64,000 nucleotides of DNA from Saprospiraceae bacterium (GCA_020630435.1 JAHDBJ010000004.1:124001-188000); one strand, 5' to 3'. Positions 44,652 through 53,701 are shown, counted from the stretch's first letter. Numbers and translations are program-made. Notes: generated by a model from the letters alone, not told the origin.

Positions 44652-46445
44652 TTATACCAAACAACTATCGTCTAAATCGACGGTCAATTTATCATTATTC
44701 ATTAAGCGTGTATGCAAACCTCTTGTTTTAGGCAATTCATATTCGAAGAAATACTGTAATGCCTTTAATTTTCCTTGATAAAATAGGGCTTCATCTCCTT
44801 GAGCATTTACTAGCGCTTTTTCCGCTACTTCTCCTTGTTTTAGCCATTGCCAAGCTATCGTTACAATACCAAAATATTCTAAGTAAAGCGTAGCATCTGC
44901 TAGAAAAACTTCGGGTTTATCTTGCATAGCCACACCTCCTAGATACATCGTAACCTCTTGGAGTTTTTGAAGTGTTTGTTCTAATTTTGTAGCATAGGAC
45001 TTCAGTAATTCGGATGTCTGTCGTTGTGTAACTGACAGGATTTCTTTGAAAAACACTTTTGCGCCTTCTCCCCCATTCATAATAATTTTCCTTCCTAGCA
45101 AATCCATTCCTTGTATACCCGTTGTACCTTCATAGATTGCATTGATACGAATATCTCTGTAGAGTTGTTCTAATGGAAAATCTTTACAATATCCTGCACC
45201 TCCTAAACATTGCATTCCTGCACTAGTCGATTGGATTCCCATTTCAGATGGATAAGTTTTTACAATTGGAGTCAATAACTCCAATAGAATTGCGGCTTTG
45301 TCTTTTTCTTCTCCTTCTCCATGATGTTGCAAATCGGAGTATAAACTACATTGTAGTAAGAGCGCAATACTTCCTTCTACGATTGCTTTTTGGAATAACA
45401 ACATCCGACGGACATCAGCGTGTTCTATAATTAGTACAGGAGGTGTAGTCAAATCTTTATTTGATGGATGGCGACCTTGAGAGCGTTCTCTAGCATATTT
45501 TAATGAAGCATAATATGCAGCAGAAGCATTTCCAGCAGCCAATAAGCCCGTAGCAATTCTAGCTTCGTTCATCATCTGAAACATATACGATAAGCCCTTA
45601 TTGGGTTGCCCCACTAGCCAGCCCCTACAATCATCACTTTCTCCTAACATTAGTTGTGCTGCTACATAGCCTTTGCTTCCCATTTTATCAAATAATCCAG
45701 CCGTTGTCACATCATTAAAAACCATTTCGCCATTTTCATTTCGATATTTAGGAACGACAAACAAAGAGATTCCTTTTGTACCTGCTGGCGCCCCTTTAAT
45801 CCGAGCTAATAAAAGATGTACCACATTATCCACAGCATTATGATCTCCACCAGAAATGTATATTTTTTGTCCTTTTATTTTGTAATATCCCTCGTCTGTC
45901 AGTTCTGCACTCGTAATCAAGTCCGATAAGGAACTACCTGCTTGAGGTTCTGTTAGTGCCATTGTCCCTTGCCAATCACCACTGTGCATTTTTGGGATAT
46001 AATAATCTTTGAGTTCACTAGAACCAAAACTTCGAATTAAGTTGGCTGCTCCCTGAGTTAAAAAACAGTATGTGCTGACTACATTTGCGGCATAGAAGAT
46101 AAATGTTCCTGCACTCAATAAACAATGGGGCATTTGTTGTCCCCCTTCTTCATAACTAGTATGCGCTCCTATCCATCCACCTTCTGCAATTTGCTCAATT
46201 ATCGTTTTAAGTTGTGGATGTACTTTTACTTCTCCATTTTCTAAGACAGGCACTTTCTTATCCATTTCCGAAAGGAAAGGAAAAATATGGGTATCTGATA
46301 GCGATTTCGCCGCATCTAATGCCATATTAAATGTTTCCTCATTATAGTCTTGATAATAATCTAATGCACTGAGTGTTTGCGGTGCTTTTAAAACTTCGTG
46401 TAAAATGAATTTTAAGTTACGTGAGCTTACATACTGTTCAGCCAT
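44652..46445 (-). CDS. Acyl-CoA dehydrogenase, long form (about 600 aa)
   Basis: A flavoprotein of the FadE5/AidB-like group. An extra N-terminal helical part (about 1-75) is followed by the ACAD core: MALTEPQAGSSLSD for FAD binding, YKIKGQKIYISGGDHN, and TKGISLFVVPKYR. The catalytic region reads RINAIYEGTTGIQGMDLLGRK. A C-terminal domain (about 465-590) is typical of the long forms. It dehydrogenates acyl-CoA in fatty-acid or amino-acid breakdown, but the chain-length preference is not readable. Cytoplasmic. It stands alone, without thiolase or ETF genes nearby. Confidence 0.94.
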   Translation of the reverse strand: MAEQYVSSRNLKFILHEVLKAPQTLSALDYYQDYNEETFNMALDAAKSLSDTHIFPFLSEMDKKVPVLENGEVKVHPQLKTIIEQIAEGGWIGAHTSYEEGGQQMPHCLLSAGTFIFYAANVVSTYCFLTQGAANLIRSFGSSELKDYYIPKMHSGDWQGTMALTEPQAGSSLSDLITSAELTDEGYYKIKGQKIYISGGDHNAVDNVVHLLLARIKGAPAGTKGISLFVVPKYRNENGEMVFNDVTTAGLFDKMGSKGYVAAQLMLGESDDCRGWLVGQPNKGLSYMFQMMNEARIATGLLAAGNASAAYYASLKYARERSQGRHPSNKDLTTPPVLIIEHADVRRMLLFQKAIVEGSIALLLQCSLYSDLQHHGEGEEKDKAAILLELLTPIVKTYPSEMGIQSTSAGMQCLGGAGYCKDFPLEQLYRDIRINAIYEGTTGIQGMDLLGRKIIMNGGEGAKVFFKEILSVTQRQTSELLKSYATKLEQTLQKLQEVTMYLGGVAMQDKPEVFLADATLYLEYFGIVTIAWQWLKQGEVAEKALVNAQGDEALFYQGKLKALQYFFEYELPKTRGLHTRLMNNDKLTVDLDDSCLV

Positions 46446-46602
46446 AATATTTTAGAATCTTTGGTTAGGATGATTTTATTTAAAGGCTCTAATATCTATG
46501 ATTTTTAAGGAGATTCCTAATTATTATTGTGGAAATAATTGCTAGCCCTTGAAGGAGAACATCCAAAAAATAAAACTTGTAAGCCACATTCTAAACACAA
46601 CG

Positions 46603-47427
46603 TTAATTAAACAACTCTATAAATGGCGTAATGAACTTTTCGTCTTTCGAGTAAATAGCGAATATTATTTTTTTAAATTGATTCTTATACTTCCCTGTTA
46701 GATATTCGTAAAATATTTGCGCTATTGTATTGGGATCGTTCCTAAAAACACCACAGCCCCATGCTCCTAGTACCAATGTATCGTATTCATGGTATTTACA
46801 GATTGCAAGAACCCTATCAATACGTCTTTTCATATAAGGCTCAATCTTATGAACATTTTGAGGTTCATTCCTTTGAACAGCACCTGAATTGACTGCGGGG
46901 GCTGTAAGCACACTACAATAGCTAAAATTTTCCAACAACACTCCTTTTTCATCCTTCAAAATAGGAACAGAGGGCGTATAAATCATATGCTCCGTATACA
47001 AACAAGAAGTGAAGGCTCGATTTTTCGTATAATATGCTTCCGCTTTCAATTGACAAGGATACAAGCCCGTTGCTCTAGCAATACTTTCTTCTTGTGCTTG
47101 GCTTCCATTTAAAAAACCGCCTCCAGGATTCCTAGCAGAGGCAAAATTTAAACAAATAATATTCCCATCATCTTTAAACACTTTCCTTACAGCATCCAAT
47201 GTTGTCAAGTCGTTGACCTCAAATGTAGTGGTATAGTCTGTATCCTCTAAAAGGAGCTTATTGACTAGAGTATTAAGTGCTTCGGGTGTATATAAAATAG
47301 TGCCTTCTTCAGCGTATTGTTGGATGGCTGTAATATCGACCTTTTTTCCTTTTGAATTGGTATAGTATCCTTGCTCTAAAATCTGTAAAGTATCTCTAGC
47401 AATTTCTCTTCTGGTGCTTCGTTTCAT
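46603..47427 (-). CDS. Microbial PARG-like macrodomain protein (TIGR02452 type)
   Basis: Residues 96-115 (ASARNPGGGFLNGSQAQEES) contain the PARG signature, GGG followed by QEE (102-104 and 112-114). The N-terminal RREIARDTLQILEQGYYTNSKGKKVDI is the conserved lead of this family, and GAWGCGVFRNDP closes the macrodomain. Microbial PARGs remove ADP-ribose from proteins or nucleic acids by hydrolysing ribose-ribose bonds. The two Glu of QEE are the expected catalytic residues and both are present. It is transcribed 74 bases after the nucleotidyltransferase-like gene and may belong to the same operon. A defence or toxin-antidote role is possible but not shown. Confidence 0.9.
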   Translation of the reverse strand: MKRSTRREIARDTLQILEQGYYTNSKGKKVDITAIQQYAEEGTILYTPEALNTLVNKLLLEDTDYTTTFEVNDLTTLDAVRKVFKDDGNIICLNFASARNPGGGFLNGSQAQEESIARATGLYPCQLKAEAYYTKNRAFTSCLYTEHMIYTPSVPILKDEKGVLLENFSYCSVLTAPAVNSGAVQRNEPQNVHKIEPYMKRRIDRVLAICKYHEYDTLVLGAWGCGVFRNDPNTIAQIFYEYLTGKYKNQFKKIIFAIYSKDEKFITPFIELFN

Positions 47428-47501
47428 TTTAATTCTTTTCCAGTAATAACAGCACAGCGACTGAATCCGTTCCGCTAGGTTTATTTTTAAATATATAGAG
47501 A

Positions 47502-48986
47502 CTAATCTTTCAATGCTTGTTCTAATCCTATTTCTCTTAATTTACATTCAAACGCATAGATTAAATCTTGCATTGACTCGTATGTCACTTCTTCTACCCT
47601 AAATAGATTCAGATCCTTTAAATCAAAGCCATTTAAAAAATCAAATCCAAATCCTGTTCTAAAGGGATGAAACATCCGCCAACTCTCTTGAATTTCAGCT
47701 TCCATTAAACCATATAAATTTGATACTTCTCCATTGAGATAATGAAAGAGCCGTTTAAAATGAATGCCATCTTTTCTACATTCTTTTTTATAGTGTTTGG
47801 CTATTTTTTTCACTACTTCTTCATGTAATGGATTATGTTCAATCAAGAGAATAATATCTAAGAGATCTTTCGTTCGAGGTCTTACAATACATTGATGCAA
47901 TTTCCAAGAAATCTGTAAGGATAAGGGAATGGTGTTTTCAAGGATGAAACCATCTCCATTAACGGGTTTATAAAAGATTTCGGTTGGTGCTTCACCAAGT
48001 GGTAAATTCCATGTTAGATCTAAAGAAATAACATCCAGTTTTTGTCCTAGAACGGTACAACATAAGTCTGTATTGGTCGTCGGAAAATCGTCCGCCATTG
48101 CATAATCTAAATCTCTCCAAAATTCGTTTTCTTTAAAACTCACGAATTGAATGCCATCATCCAATTGTGTTTCTGTAATCTTAGTAACCCAATCGGTAAA
48201 AATAGAAGCGGCTTCTTGTTTATCATTAATTGGATATTTATAAATAAAATCTAGATCTCCAACCTCTCTTGATTCTTTATTTAAAAAATATTGCCTTGTC
48301 AAAAGACTTCCTTTGAGGATAAAATCATTATTATGTAAACTTGCTCTCCTTAGAAAACCTTCATATGCTAATAAGTGTAAATACTGCATATCTGTAATTT
48401 CTGGTGTATCGCACCAACCTTTATCCAATGATTTGTTAGAATCATATGCACAATATTCGTACTCTTCTTTTATAAAATTATACTTATACGATTTTAGATT
48501 TTGTTTTAGTCGTTTGACGGTATTCTTAAATGCTTTTTTAGTCCCGTAAGTTCTTACTGTAAGAAAACGTGTATTGTGTTCTCCTTTCAGGCTGTTATTG
48601 CTTAAATGTGCCTGATTAATACTTGCTAAGTGTTTTAATTCTTGAAGATCGGTATAGGTTACTTTTCCATGCCATTCATAATATCTTCCTTTATAATCAG
48701 GAAAACAAGCCTCTCCTTCGTCTATATATTTTAATGGAACTTCTACTTTAACCCTTGTAACTGAGTAATTAGCAGCTTTAAAGGTATCCACCAAAAGGTT
48801 TATTTCTTGTTGAAATTCTTCATTCGATATATCCTTATATACCTTGCTCATCATTGGTTGTTGTCGGTTCTTGCCTTCTTCCAACTCAATGATAATAGGT
48901 TTTGCATGGATAGATTCACAAAAACTTTCAAACGCTGGTATTGCCTTATCTTCAAGTGTATTAACGGTAATATGAACTTCAAACAT
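47502..48986 (-). CDS. Fusion of an unassigned N-terminal domain with an AbiEii-like nucleotidyltransferase
   Basis: Residues 200-494 look like an AbiEii/AbiGii-type nucleotidyltransferase. NDFILKGSLLTRQYF (KGS at 225-227) leads to REVGDLDF, with Asp244 and Asp246 as the metal ligands. A third Asp is likely in LDVISLDL, and KLHQCIVRPRTKDLLDIILL matches the helix after the core. Such enzymes add nucleotides to tRNA or other acceptors and act as toxins in AbiE systems. Residues 1-195 are a separate domain I cannot name. It contains EVHITV at its start and YEWHGKVT near 103, which might suggest a 2H-phosphoesterase-like fold, but this is weak. No AbiEi antitoxin lies beside it. Confidence 0.75.
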   Translation of the reverse strand: MFEVHITVNTLEDKAIPAFESFCESIHAKPIIIELEEGKNRQQPMMSKVYKDISNEEFQQEINLLVDTFKAANYSVTRVKVEVPLKYIDEGEACFPDYKGRYYEWHGKVTYTDLQELKHLASINQAHLSNNSLKGEHNTRFLTVRTYGTKKAFKNTVKRLKQNLKSYKYNFIKEEYEYCAYDSNKSLDKGWCDTPEITDMQYLHLLAYEGFLRRASLHNNDFILKGSLLTRQYFLNKESREVGDLDFIYKYPINDKQEAASIFTDWVTKITETQLDDGIQFVSFKENEFWRDLDYAMADDFPTTNTDLCCTVLGQKLDVISLDLTWNLPLGEAPTEIFYKPVNGDGFILENTIPLSLQISWKLHQCIVRPRTKDLLDIILLIEHNPLHEEVVKKIAKHYKKECRKDGIHFKRLFHYLNGEVSNLYGLMEAEIQESWRMFHPFRTGFGFDFLNGFDLKDLNLFRVEEVTYESMQDLIYAFECKLREIGLEQALKD

Positions 48987-49056
48987 TGTAGTAATAATCT
49001 AAGGAGTTTTTATAAAAAATGTACTTCATCCTATATCAATGTGTTTCTACTTTAAT

Positions 49057-49668
49057 TTAATTCACCAAATCTAAAAACATCGGTTCTTTATACTTATCTG
49101 TTTTATAATATTTCGGTCGAGTGTCCATACGTATATGCAGCCAAATCACGCCTAAACCCGCTGTGTTTAACCAAATTGGCGCTCTATTTTCAATCTCCTT
49201 TTCGATTATTTTTCCAAGTCTTTTAAAAACGTTCAATATTTGCGTCTCTTCTGCATGACGGATAAATTTGCCCAGATGATTATAAATGTCTTTTGTAGAT
49301 TGCTTGGTAGGAATTACCAGTCTAGCATCTTTTCCAATATTCATAAAATCCTCAACGCTTGTATCTTTAAAAATATAATCACTAAATGCTCGTTCATTAG
49401 CCGATAAAGTTTCAAGCGGTCGACTTTTTTGAATGATACACTCATAGTCTTTTGTTAAGTAAGCTTTTGTCAGGGCGGGATGCTCCCAATAAAATGCTTG
49501 ATGGTTTATCTCAATCAATTCTTTTACATAAAACTTAATAAAATTTTCGTCTTCGCTCCATCGTTTAAATACTTGTTGGAAGCTAAGGCATTGATTATTG
49601 TGTTGAATTTTAAACCTTATTGTATCCTCGCTTTGCTCTAATATTTCAATCTCGTATGCTTGTTTCAT
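49057..49668 (-). CDS. Unknown conserved protein, 203 aa (possibly DUF6940-like)
   Basis: The protein is soluble with no signal. It has an N-terminal part with FQQVFKRWSEDENFIKFYVKEL and a C-terminal block ending NTAGLGVIWLHIRMDTRPKYYK, which I remember from an uncharacterised family similar to DUF6940. No catalytic motif is certain. It lies 6 bases downstream of the lipoprotein gene and 70 bases upstream of the nucleotidyltransferase fusion gene, on the same strand. Confidence 0.65.
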   Translation of the reverse strand: MKQAYEIEILEQSEDTIRFKIQHNNQCLSFQQVFKRWSEDENFIKFYVKELIEINHQAFYWEHPALTKAYLTKDYECIIQKSRPLETLSANERAFSDYIFKDTSVEDFMNIGKDARLVIPTKQSTKDIYNHLGKFIRHAEETQILNVFKRLGKIIEKEIENRAPIWLNTAGLGVIWLHIRMDTRPKYYKTDKYKEPMFLDLVN

Positions 49669-49674
49669 ATTTTT

Positions 49675-50523
49675 TCAGTTCGTGATTAGTAAATTCTTAG
49701 CAGCTTTTAGGCTGCATTTTTGATATTTTGCATAGGCTTGCGCTCCTCTCAATCGGATTTGATCATTCGATTCCTTATTTATGTATCCTATTAAAGCATC
49801 ATGTATTGTATAGGCTTCTGGTGCCATCAATCCCGTTGTCCACAACAACCCATTGGTGTTCGCTTTTTCTAAGTGAGGTTTAAAAAAATCTCTACTATAG
49901 CAGGCTAAAATAATTAAATCTCTTTTGACCCCATCTTCATTTATAAATTTTTCCTGTAATGTAAAATCCATTAATCCATCATGTCCAATATATCCTAGTA
50001 ATTTAGCATTTCCTTCAATCCCGATGTTATCTTTTTCTAGGGGCAACACTTTTTTGGTTAGTCCCGCACTACTCCTCAAGAAAATTTCTGTTGCTTCTTT
50101 GATCCGCCTACCGTCATAGGCATCGGCAACTAAGTAAAAATCGCTTTTTTTATGTTTCAAAACAATTCTTTCTAAAATGGTATCATTTACCTCAACCGAA
50201 TGAATAAATGTCCAATCTTTACTCTTTTTAAAATACGATTTCATCCCATATAATGCCCCCCAGTAGAGATTATTTTTAGGGTCTTGTCCATTTCCAATTT
50301 TCTCTGGAACAGGCACGATACCCTGATTTTTATTATCACAAAGAGCGACTATTATATGTATCGTTTTTGTTGTTGTATCAAAAACCATTTCAGGTACAGT
50401 GTCTTTGGCAAAAACATCCATCCTTGTTTTTGATGATGGTTCAATAACACTATCCTGTTTAGTCATTGGTTTGCAACTCAACAGGGTTAGCATAGATACA
50501 AATAATATTAATATTCTTTTCAT
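49675..50523 (-). CDS. Probable lipoprotein, 282 aa, with weak clan-CD protease-like features
   Basis: MKRILILFVSMLTLLSC is a lipoprotein signal with Cys17. The mature domain has strands such as IHIIVALCDN and DLIILACYSRDFF. LGYIGHDGLMDF precedes the latter. An H(x)G motif after one strand and an A-C after the next resembles the layout of clan CD cysteine proteases (caspase, legumain, gingipain). Here the first motif is HDG instead of HG, so activity is uncertain. It is first in a leftward run with the 203-aa unknown, the nucleotidyltransferase fusion and the PARG-like gene. A TATCTTTG -7 element lies on the minus strand at 50618-50625. Confidence 0.65.
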   Translation of the reverse strand: MKRILILFVSMLTLLSCKPMTKQDSVIEPSSKTRMDVFAKDTVPEMVFDTTTKTIHIIVALCDNKNQGIVPVPEKIGNGQDPKNNLYWGALYGMKSYFKKSKDWTFIHSVEVNDTILERIVLKHKKSDFYLVADAYDGRRIKEATEIFLRSSAGLTKKVLPLEKDNIGIEGNAKLLGYIGHDGLMDFTLQEKFINEDGVKRDLIILACYSRDFFKPHLEKANTNGLLWTTGLMAPEAYTIHDALIGYINKESNDQIRLRGAQAYAKYQKCSLKAAKNLLITN

Positions 50524-50608
50524 GTTTTATCTACAGCACTATTTTTTTATAACATAATAAGTCATTACAAGTTCGCCTATCTATATTTTTATAAAGATGC
50601 CAATAGTA

Positions 50609-50625
50609 TAACTTTGTCAAAGATA
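50609..50625. promoter_or_regulatory. Back-to-back divergent -7 elements
   Basis: TAACTTTG on the plus strand (50609-50616) and TATCTTTG on the minus strand (50625-50618) are separated by one base. Together they contain the palindrome CTTTG-T-CAAAG (50612-50622). They may serve the SRPBCC gene and the lipoprotein operon respectively. Matching -33 elements are not clear on either side. Confidence 0.4.
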
Positions 50626-50742
50626 GTTCAATAATTTAACCTTATAACTAGAACAAAATCTACAATATTTCTATCAATTTTATTATTTTCACATTATCAA
50701 AAACAGCTATCCTATTTTTTCACACCAAAACGTATTTCAATT

Positions 50743-51291
50743 ATGAGAGTATTAAAATTTCTATTCGGTCTTTTAGCATTTCTTTTGATTGCGTATTTAA
50801 TTCTTTGTTTAATTGGCCCTAAACAAAGCAGTATTGATGTAGAAAGAAACACTACCATTGATGCCCCTGTTGCTACTGTTTTTAATAATGTGAATGATTT
50901 TAGTCAATGGAAAAAATGGTCTTACTGGCACGGTCTTGATCCTGAGATGAAAATCGAATATGGGGACATCAAAACAGGTACAGGTGCATGGTATAAATGG
51001 GAAAGTGGCGATATGAATGTGGGCAAAGGGCGCATGGAAACGGTAGAATATATTCCGAATGAATTTATTAAAAATAAAATGGAATTTGACGATACTGCTC
51101 CATCTTATCCTAGCTTTAAATTCGAAGCCATTGACGATAGTTCTACTAAAGTAAGTTGGGATATGAAAACAGATTTTGAAGTACCTTTTATGCAAAGAGG
51201 TATGATGAAATTTATGGATATGAACCAAATGATTGGCACGGCTTACGAGAAAAGTCTAGCCAACTTAAAAAATCTTAGTGAAGGAAACTAA
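50743..51291 (+). CDS. SRPBCC-family (START-like) protein with N-terminal membrane anchor
   Basis: The first hydrophobic stretch (about 5-25; FLFGLLAFLLIAYLILCLI) is a membrane anchor. Residues 35-180 are a helix-grip SRPBCC/polyketide-cyclase-like domain: DAPVATVFNNVNDFSQWKKW, then GTGAWYKWESG, and the long C-terminal helix. The domain usually binds a hydrophobic ligand or stabilises lipids, and no catalytic residue is implied. It stands alone on the plus strand, divergent from the lipoprotein operon. Confidence 0.85.
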   Translation: MRVLKFLFGLLAFLLIAYLILCLIGPKQSSIDVERNTTIDAPVATVFNNVNDFSQWKKWSYWHGLDPEMKIEYGDIKTGTGAWYKWESGDMNVGKGRMETVEYIPNEFIKNKMEFDDTAPSYPSFKFEAIDDSSTKVSWDMKTDFEVPFMQRGMMKFMDMNQMIGTAYEKSLANLKNLSEGN

Positions 51292-51438
51292 ACTATTGAT
51301 GTATTTTGAAAAGTCCTTTCAAGTTAAGTAAGTTTACCTAATTAATCGAAAAATTCATGACGGAAAAATTAAGTTAACCTGCTTACTTAGATGAAATTTT
51401 TCATTTCAATATTTTTTATATAACCCTATAAAATCGTA

Positions 51439-52506
51439 ATGATGCAATTATTAAAGCTTAACGCATCGGGTAGTACGGTTCTAAAATTACAACACTACCT
51501 CACGCTCGCTGGTTTTCCCACTATTGAGACTGGTGTTTTTGACGAACAAACTAAAGTAGCTGTAGAGGCTTTCCAAGAACAGAAACAACTTGGTGTTGAC
51601 GGTATAGTGGGTAAAAATACTTGGGGCGCTATCTTTAAAACGGTTTATACTGATGATTTCTTTTCTGCAAAAATCACGAATAAATTCTTACAGCATGAAG
51701 AAGTTTATCATCGCATCTATCCAAAAAATGCTATTTATTTACACCATACCGCAGGACATTATAATCCTTTAAGTACCATACGATGGTGGGAAACAGGAAG
51801 CTCGGCAACTAATAATCTTAGTCATATAGCTACTGCGTTTGTGATTGGTCGTAAATCATCTCTCTTCAATAAAGAGGATGAACAATTTGACGGCAAGACC
51901 TATCGTTGTTTTAATGAAATTAAATGGGCGCATCATCTCGGTAAAAAAGGAGTCAATTACGAATTGGACAAATCTACTATAGGACTAGAGATTTGTAGTT
52001 TTGGTTGGTTGTATAACGATGAAAAAGGTTTTTATTATCAAGCCAATAAAAAAAAGAATTCAAAAAAAGTCTATCTTCGTGAAGAAGAAGTTTGTCAGTT
52101 TGAACGTCCTTGGCGAGGACAACGTTTTTTTGAAAAATATACAGCAAAACAAATCCAAGAGACGGAACGACTCGTACTTACCTTAGCTTATCTATTTGAT
52201 ATTCAGTTGCCCAATAGAGCCTATGACGAAAGTTGGTTTGAGTTACAAGATGAAGCCTTAAAAGGTGGAGGTGGCCTTTGGACACACGTAAATGTTCGAA
52301 AAGATAAAACAGACTGTTTCCCACAAACTGAATTGATTGAAATGCTCAACACTTTACATAACAAACAGCAAGATTTTAAACCTATTTTAAAAGAAGTAAT
52401 TGAGACTGATTCTTTAGAATCCGAAGAAGCTGTCTTAATAGAAAAATCTGTTGATTTAGATTTTCGTTTAAATGATTTTTTTAGAAGCAATGATTTAGAA
52501 GAATAA
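51439..52506 (+). CDS. N-acetylmuramoyl-L-alanine amidase with peptidoglycan-binding domain
   Basis: Residues 3-70 form a PG_binding_1 domain (LKLQHYLTLAGFPTIETGVFD ... VDGIVGKNTW). An Amidase_2 domain (about 90-330) follows: IYLHHTAG supplies the first zinc His, IGLEICSFGW the conserved Glu region, and THVNVRKDKTDCFPQ the second His and Cys ligands. It cleaves the amide between muramic acid and the stem peptide. No signal peptide is seen, which is unusual for a cell-wall enzyme and points to an endolysin-like or toxin-like route. A run KKKNSKKVYLREEEV interrupts the domain. The gene is 34 bases upstream of an unknown gene of the same strand. Confidence 0.9.
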   Translation: MMQLLKLNASGSTVLKLQHYLTLAGFPTIETGVFDEQTKVAVEAFQEQKQLGVDGIVGKNTWGAIFKTVYTDDFFSAKITNKFLQHEEVYHRIYPKNAIYLHHTAGHYNPLSTIRWWETGSSATNNLSHIATAFVIGRKSSLFNKEDEQFDGKTYRCFNEIKWAHHLGKKGVNYELDKSTIGLEICSFGWLYNDEKGFYYQANKKKNSKKVYLREEEVCQFERPWRGQRFFEKYTAKQIQETERLVLTLAYLFDIQLPNRAYDESWFELQDEALKGGGGLWTHVNVRKDKTDCFPQTELIEMLNTLHNKQQDFKPILKEVIETDSLESEEAVLIEKSVDLDFRLNDFFRSNDLEE

Positions 52507-52540
52507 TCCTATTTTTAAAACCAAAAAAAAACAAAACATT

Positions 52541-53629
52541 ATGGCTGTATTACATTTTTATAATAATAAATTCCACAAGAACGAGGAAGAAGATAATGGT
52601 TTAATCGCCAAAAATCTAGAAAGTGAAATCGTTGAATATTCTGAAATTGGTCTAGGCAAACCGTTATGTGTGCAAATTGTCAATATCTATATTGGGGATG
52701 CTCCTAGTGGTTTTATGAGTAGTAAAAAAGATTTATTGGTGGTTTCGGGTATAAAAACACCTGCAACGTTTGATGCTTCACAAAAAGCGATTAATCTACT
52801 CGCCAAAAATGTCAAAAATCGAACATATCTAGAGCCTGATGATGCCTTTAGTAAAGGGACTTCTATCGTATATTATACCCCTGCACTTGAAGCGAGTCAA
52901 ATGACCTTTTCTTTTGAGTTAGTAACGGAGTCGTTTAACGATAAACTAGCGACACAAATCGAAGGTCTATTTAATCGTGCTGCACAGATGCCTTTATTTG
53001 TGACGTCTGCAACAACCTTAGTGGCAGGAACGGGCATTTTAAATATTGTCAAAAGATTAGGGAAAGCTATCTTTGAAAGCAAGCCATTTATGAACGACTC
53101 TATCACTGCCCGTATTGATATTGGGGGTTTCACACAGTTTAAGGCGGGGCAAAAACTTATTTGTGAGAATGGGAAAGAGTCTTTTTTTCAAAATAATTGT
53201 GAAATCAAGTCTGTTGTTACCTTCAATGGAAATCAGAATTATTATTTAGTAGATAGAAATACAGGACAACGATATAATGGAGATATACCCTATATTATCC
53301 TTAATGTTGATGGTCGTGAACGAAGAGAATTGGCTTCTTTCCAACCGAAGATGGCTTCAGCAGCTATGATTTCTCGTTTTTATGGTTCTGACACACAGGA
53401 TATAGGGTTCAAGATGTTGGAAACAGGGATGCAATTGCACAGCGATTTGACCTATATCAAAAAGATTAAAGGGCTGAAAAAAGAACTGAAAGGTCTAGGA
53501 GAAGAAGATGTTGAAAAAATTGACAAATTAAATGTTCTTATCGACGCTTATAAAAAGAATATACAGAGCGAAGATTTAAATCAAATGCTGAAATTACAAG
53601 AAGGTGCTGAAATTCTAGATGAAGATTAG
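52541..53629 (+). CDS. Unknown protein, 362 aa, paired with amidase gene
   Basis: No family is recognised. The N-terminal half (about 1-130) is beta-rich, with NGLIAKNLESEIVEYSEIGLGKPLCVQIVNIYIGDAPSGF and VVSGIKTPATFDASQKAINLLAKN. A hydrophobic FVTSATTLVAGTGILNIVKRLG at about 165-186 could insert in a membrane. The C-terminal 80 residues are helical and charged. No signal peptide is present. It starts 34 bases after the amidase gene and is followed by an intrinsic terminator, so the two form a bicistronic unit. A role as immunity, carrier or secreted partner protein of the amidase is possible but only positional. Confidence 0.7.
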   Translation: MAVLHFYNNKFHKNEEEDNGLIAKNLESEIVEYSEIGLGKPLCVQIVNIYIGDAPSGFMSSKKDLLVVSGIKTPATFDASQKAINLLAKNVKNRTYLEPDDAFSKGTSIVYYTPALEASQMTFSFELVTESFNDKLATQIEGLFNRAAQMPLFVTSATTLVAGTGILNIVKRLGKAIFESKPFMNDSITARIDIGGFTQFKAGQKLICENGKESFFQNNCEIKSVVTFNGNQNYYLVDRNTGQRYNGDIPYIILNVDGRERRELASFQPKMASAAMISRFYGSDTQDIGFKMLETGMQLHSDLTYIKKIKGLKKELKGLGEEDVEKIDKLNVLIDAYKKNIQSEDLNQMLKLQEGAEILDED

Positions 53630-53636
53630 TAATTTT

Positions 53637-53677
53637 GGGCGGTTTTAAAAATCTCCATTCTTAAGACCGTCTTTTTT
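53637..53677 (+). terminator. Intrinsic terminator of the amidase pair
   Basis: The arm 53637-53648 pairs with 53661-53672 over 12 positions, with G-U wobbles, around a 12-base loop. TTTTT follows, and the hairpin begins 8 bases after the 362-aa gene stop. Confidence 0.75.
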
Positions 53678-53701
53678 AAAAATTACAACTTCAATATTTC
53701 C

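Noticed and set aside
50809-51228. 139-codon minus-strand frame inside the SRPBCC gene
   Set aside because: It is antisense to a well-supported gene, with a His/Phe-rich composition typical of complement frames.
51325-51389. 8-bp inverted repeat TAAGTAAG/CTTACTTA
   Set aside because: The loop is 49 bases and the arms are AT-rich and short. It is expected by chance in this sequence.
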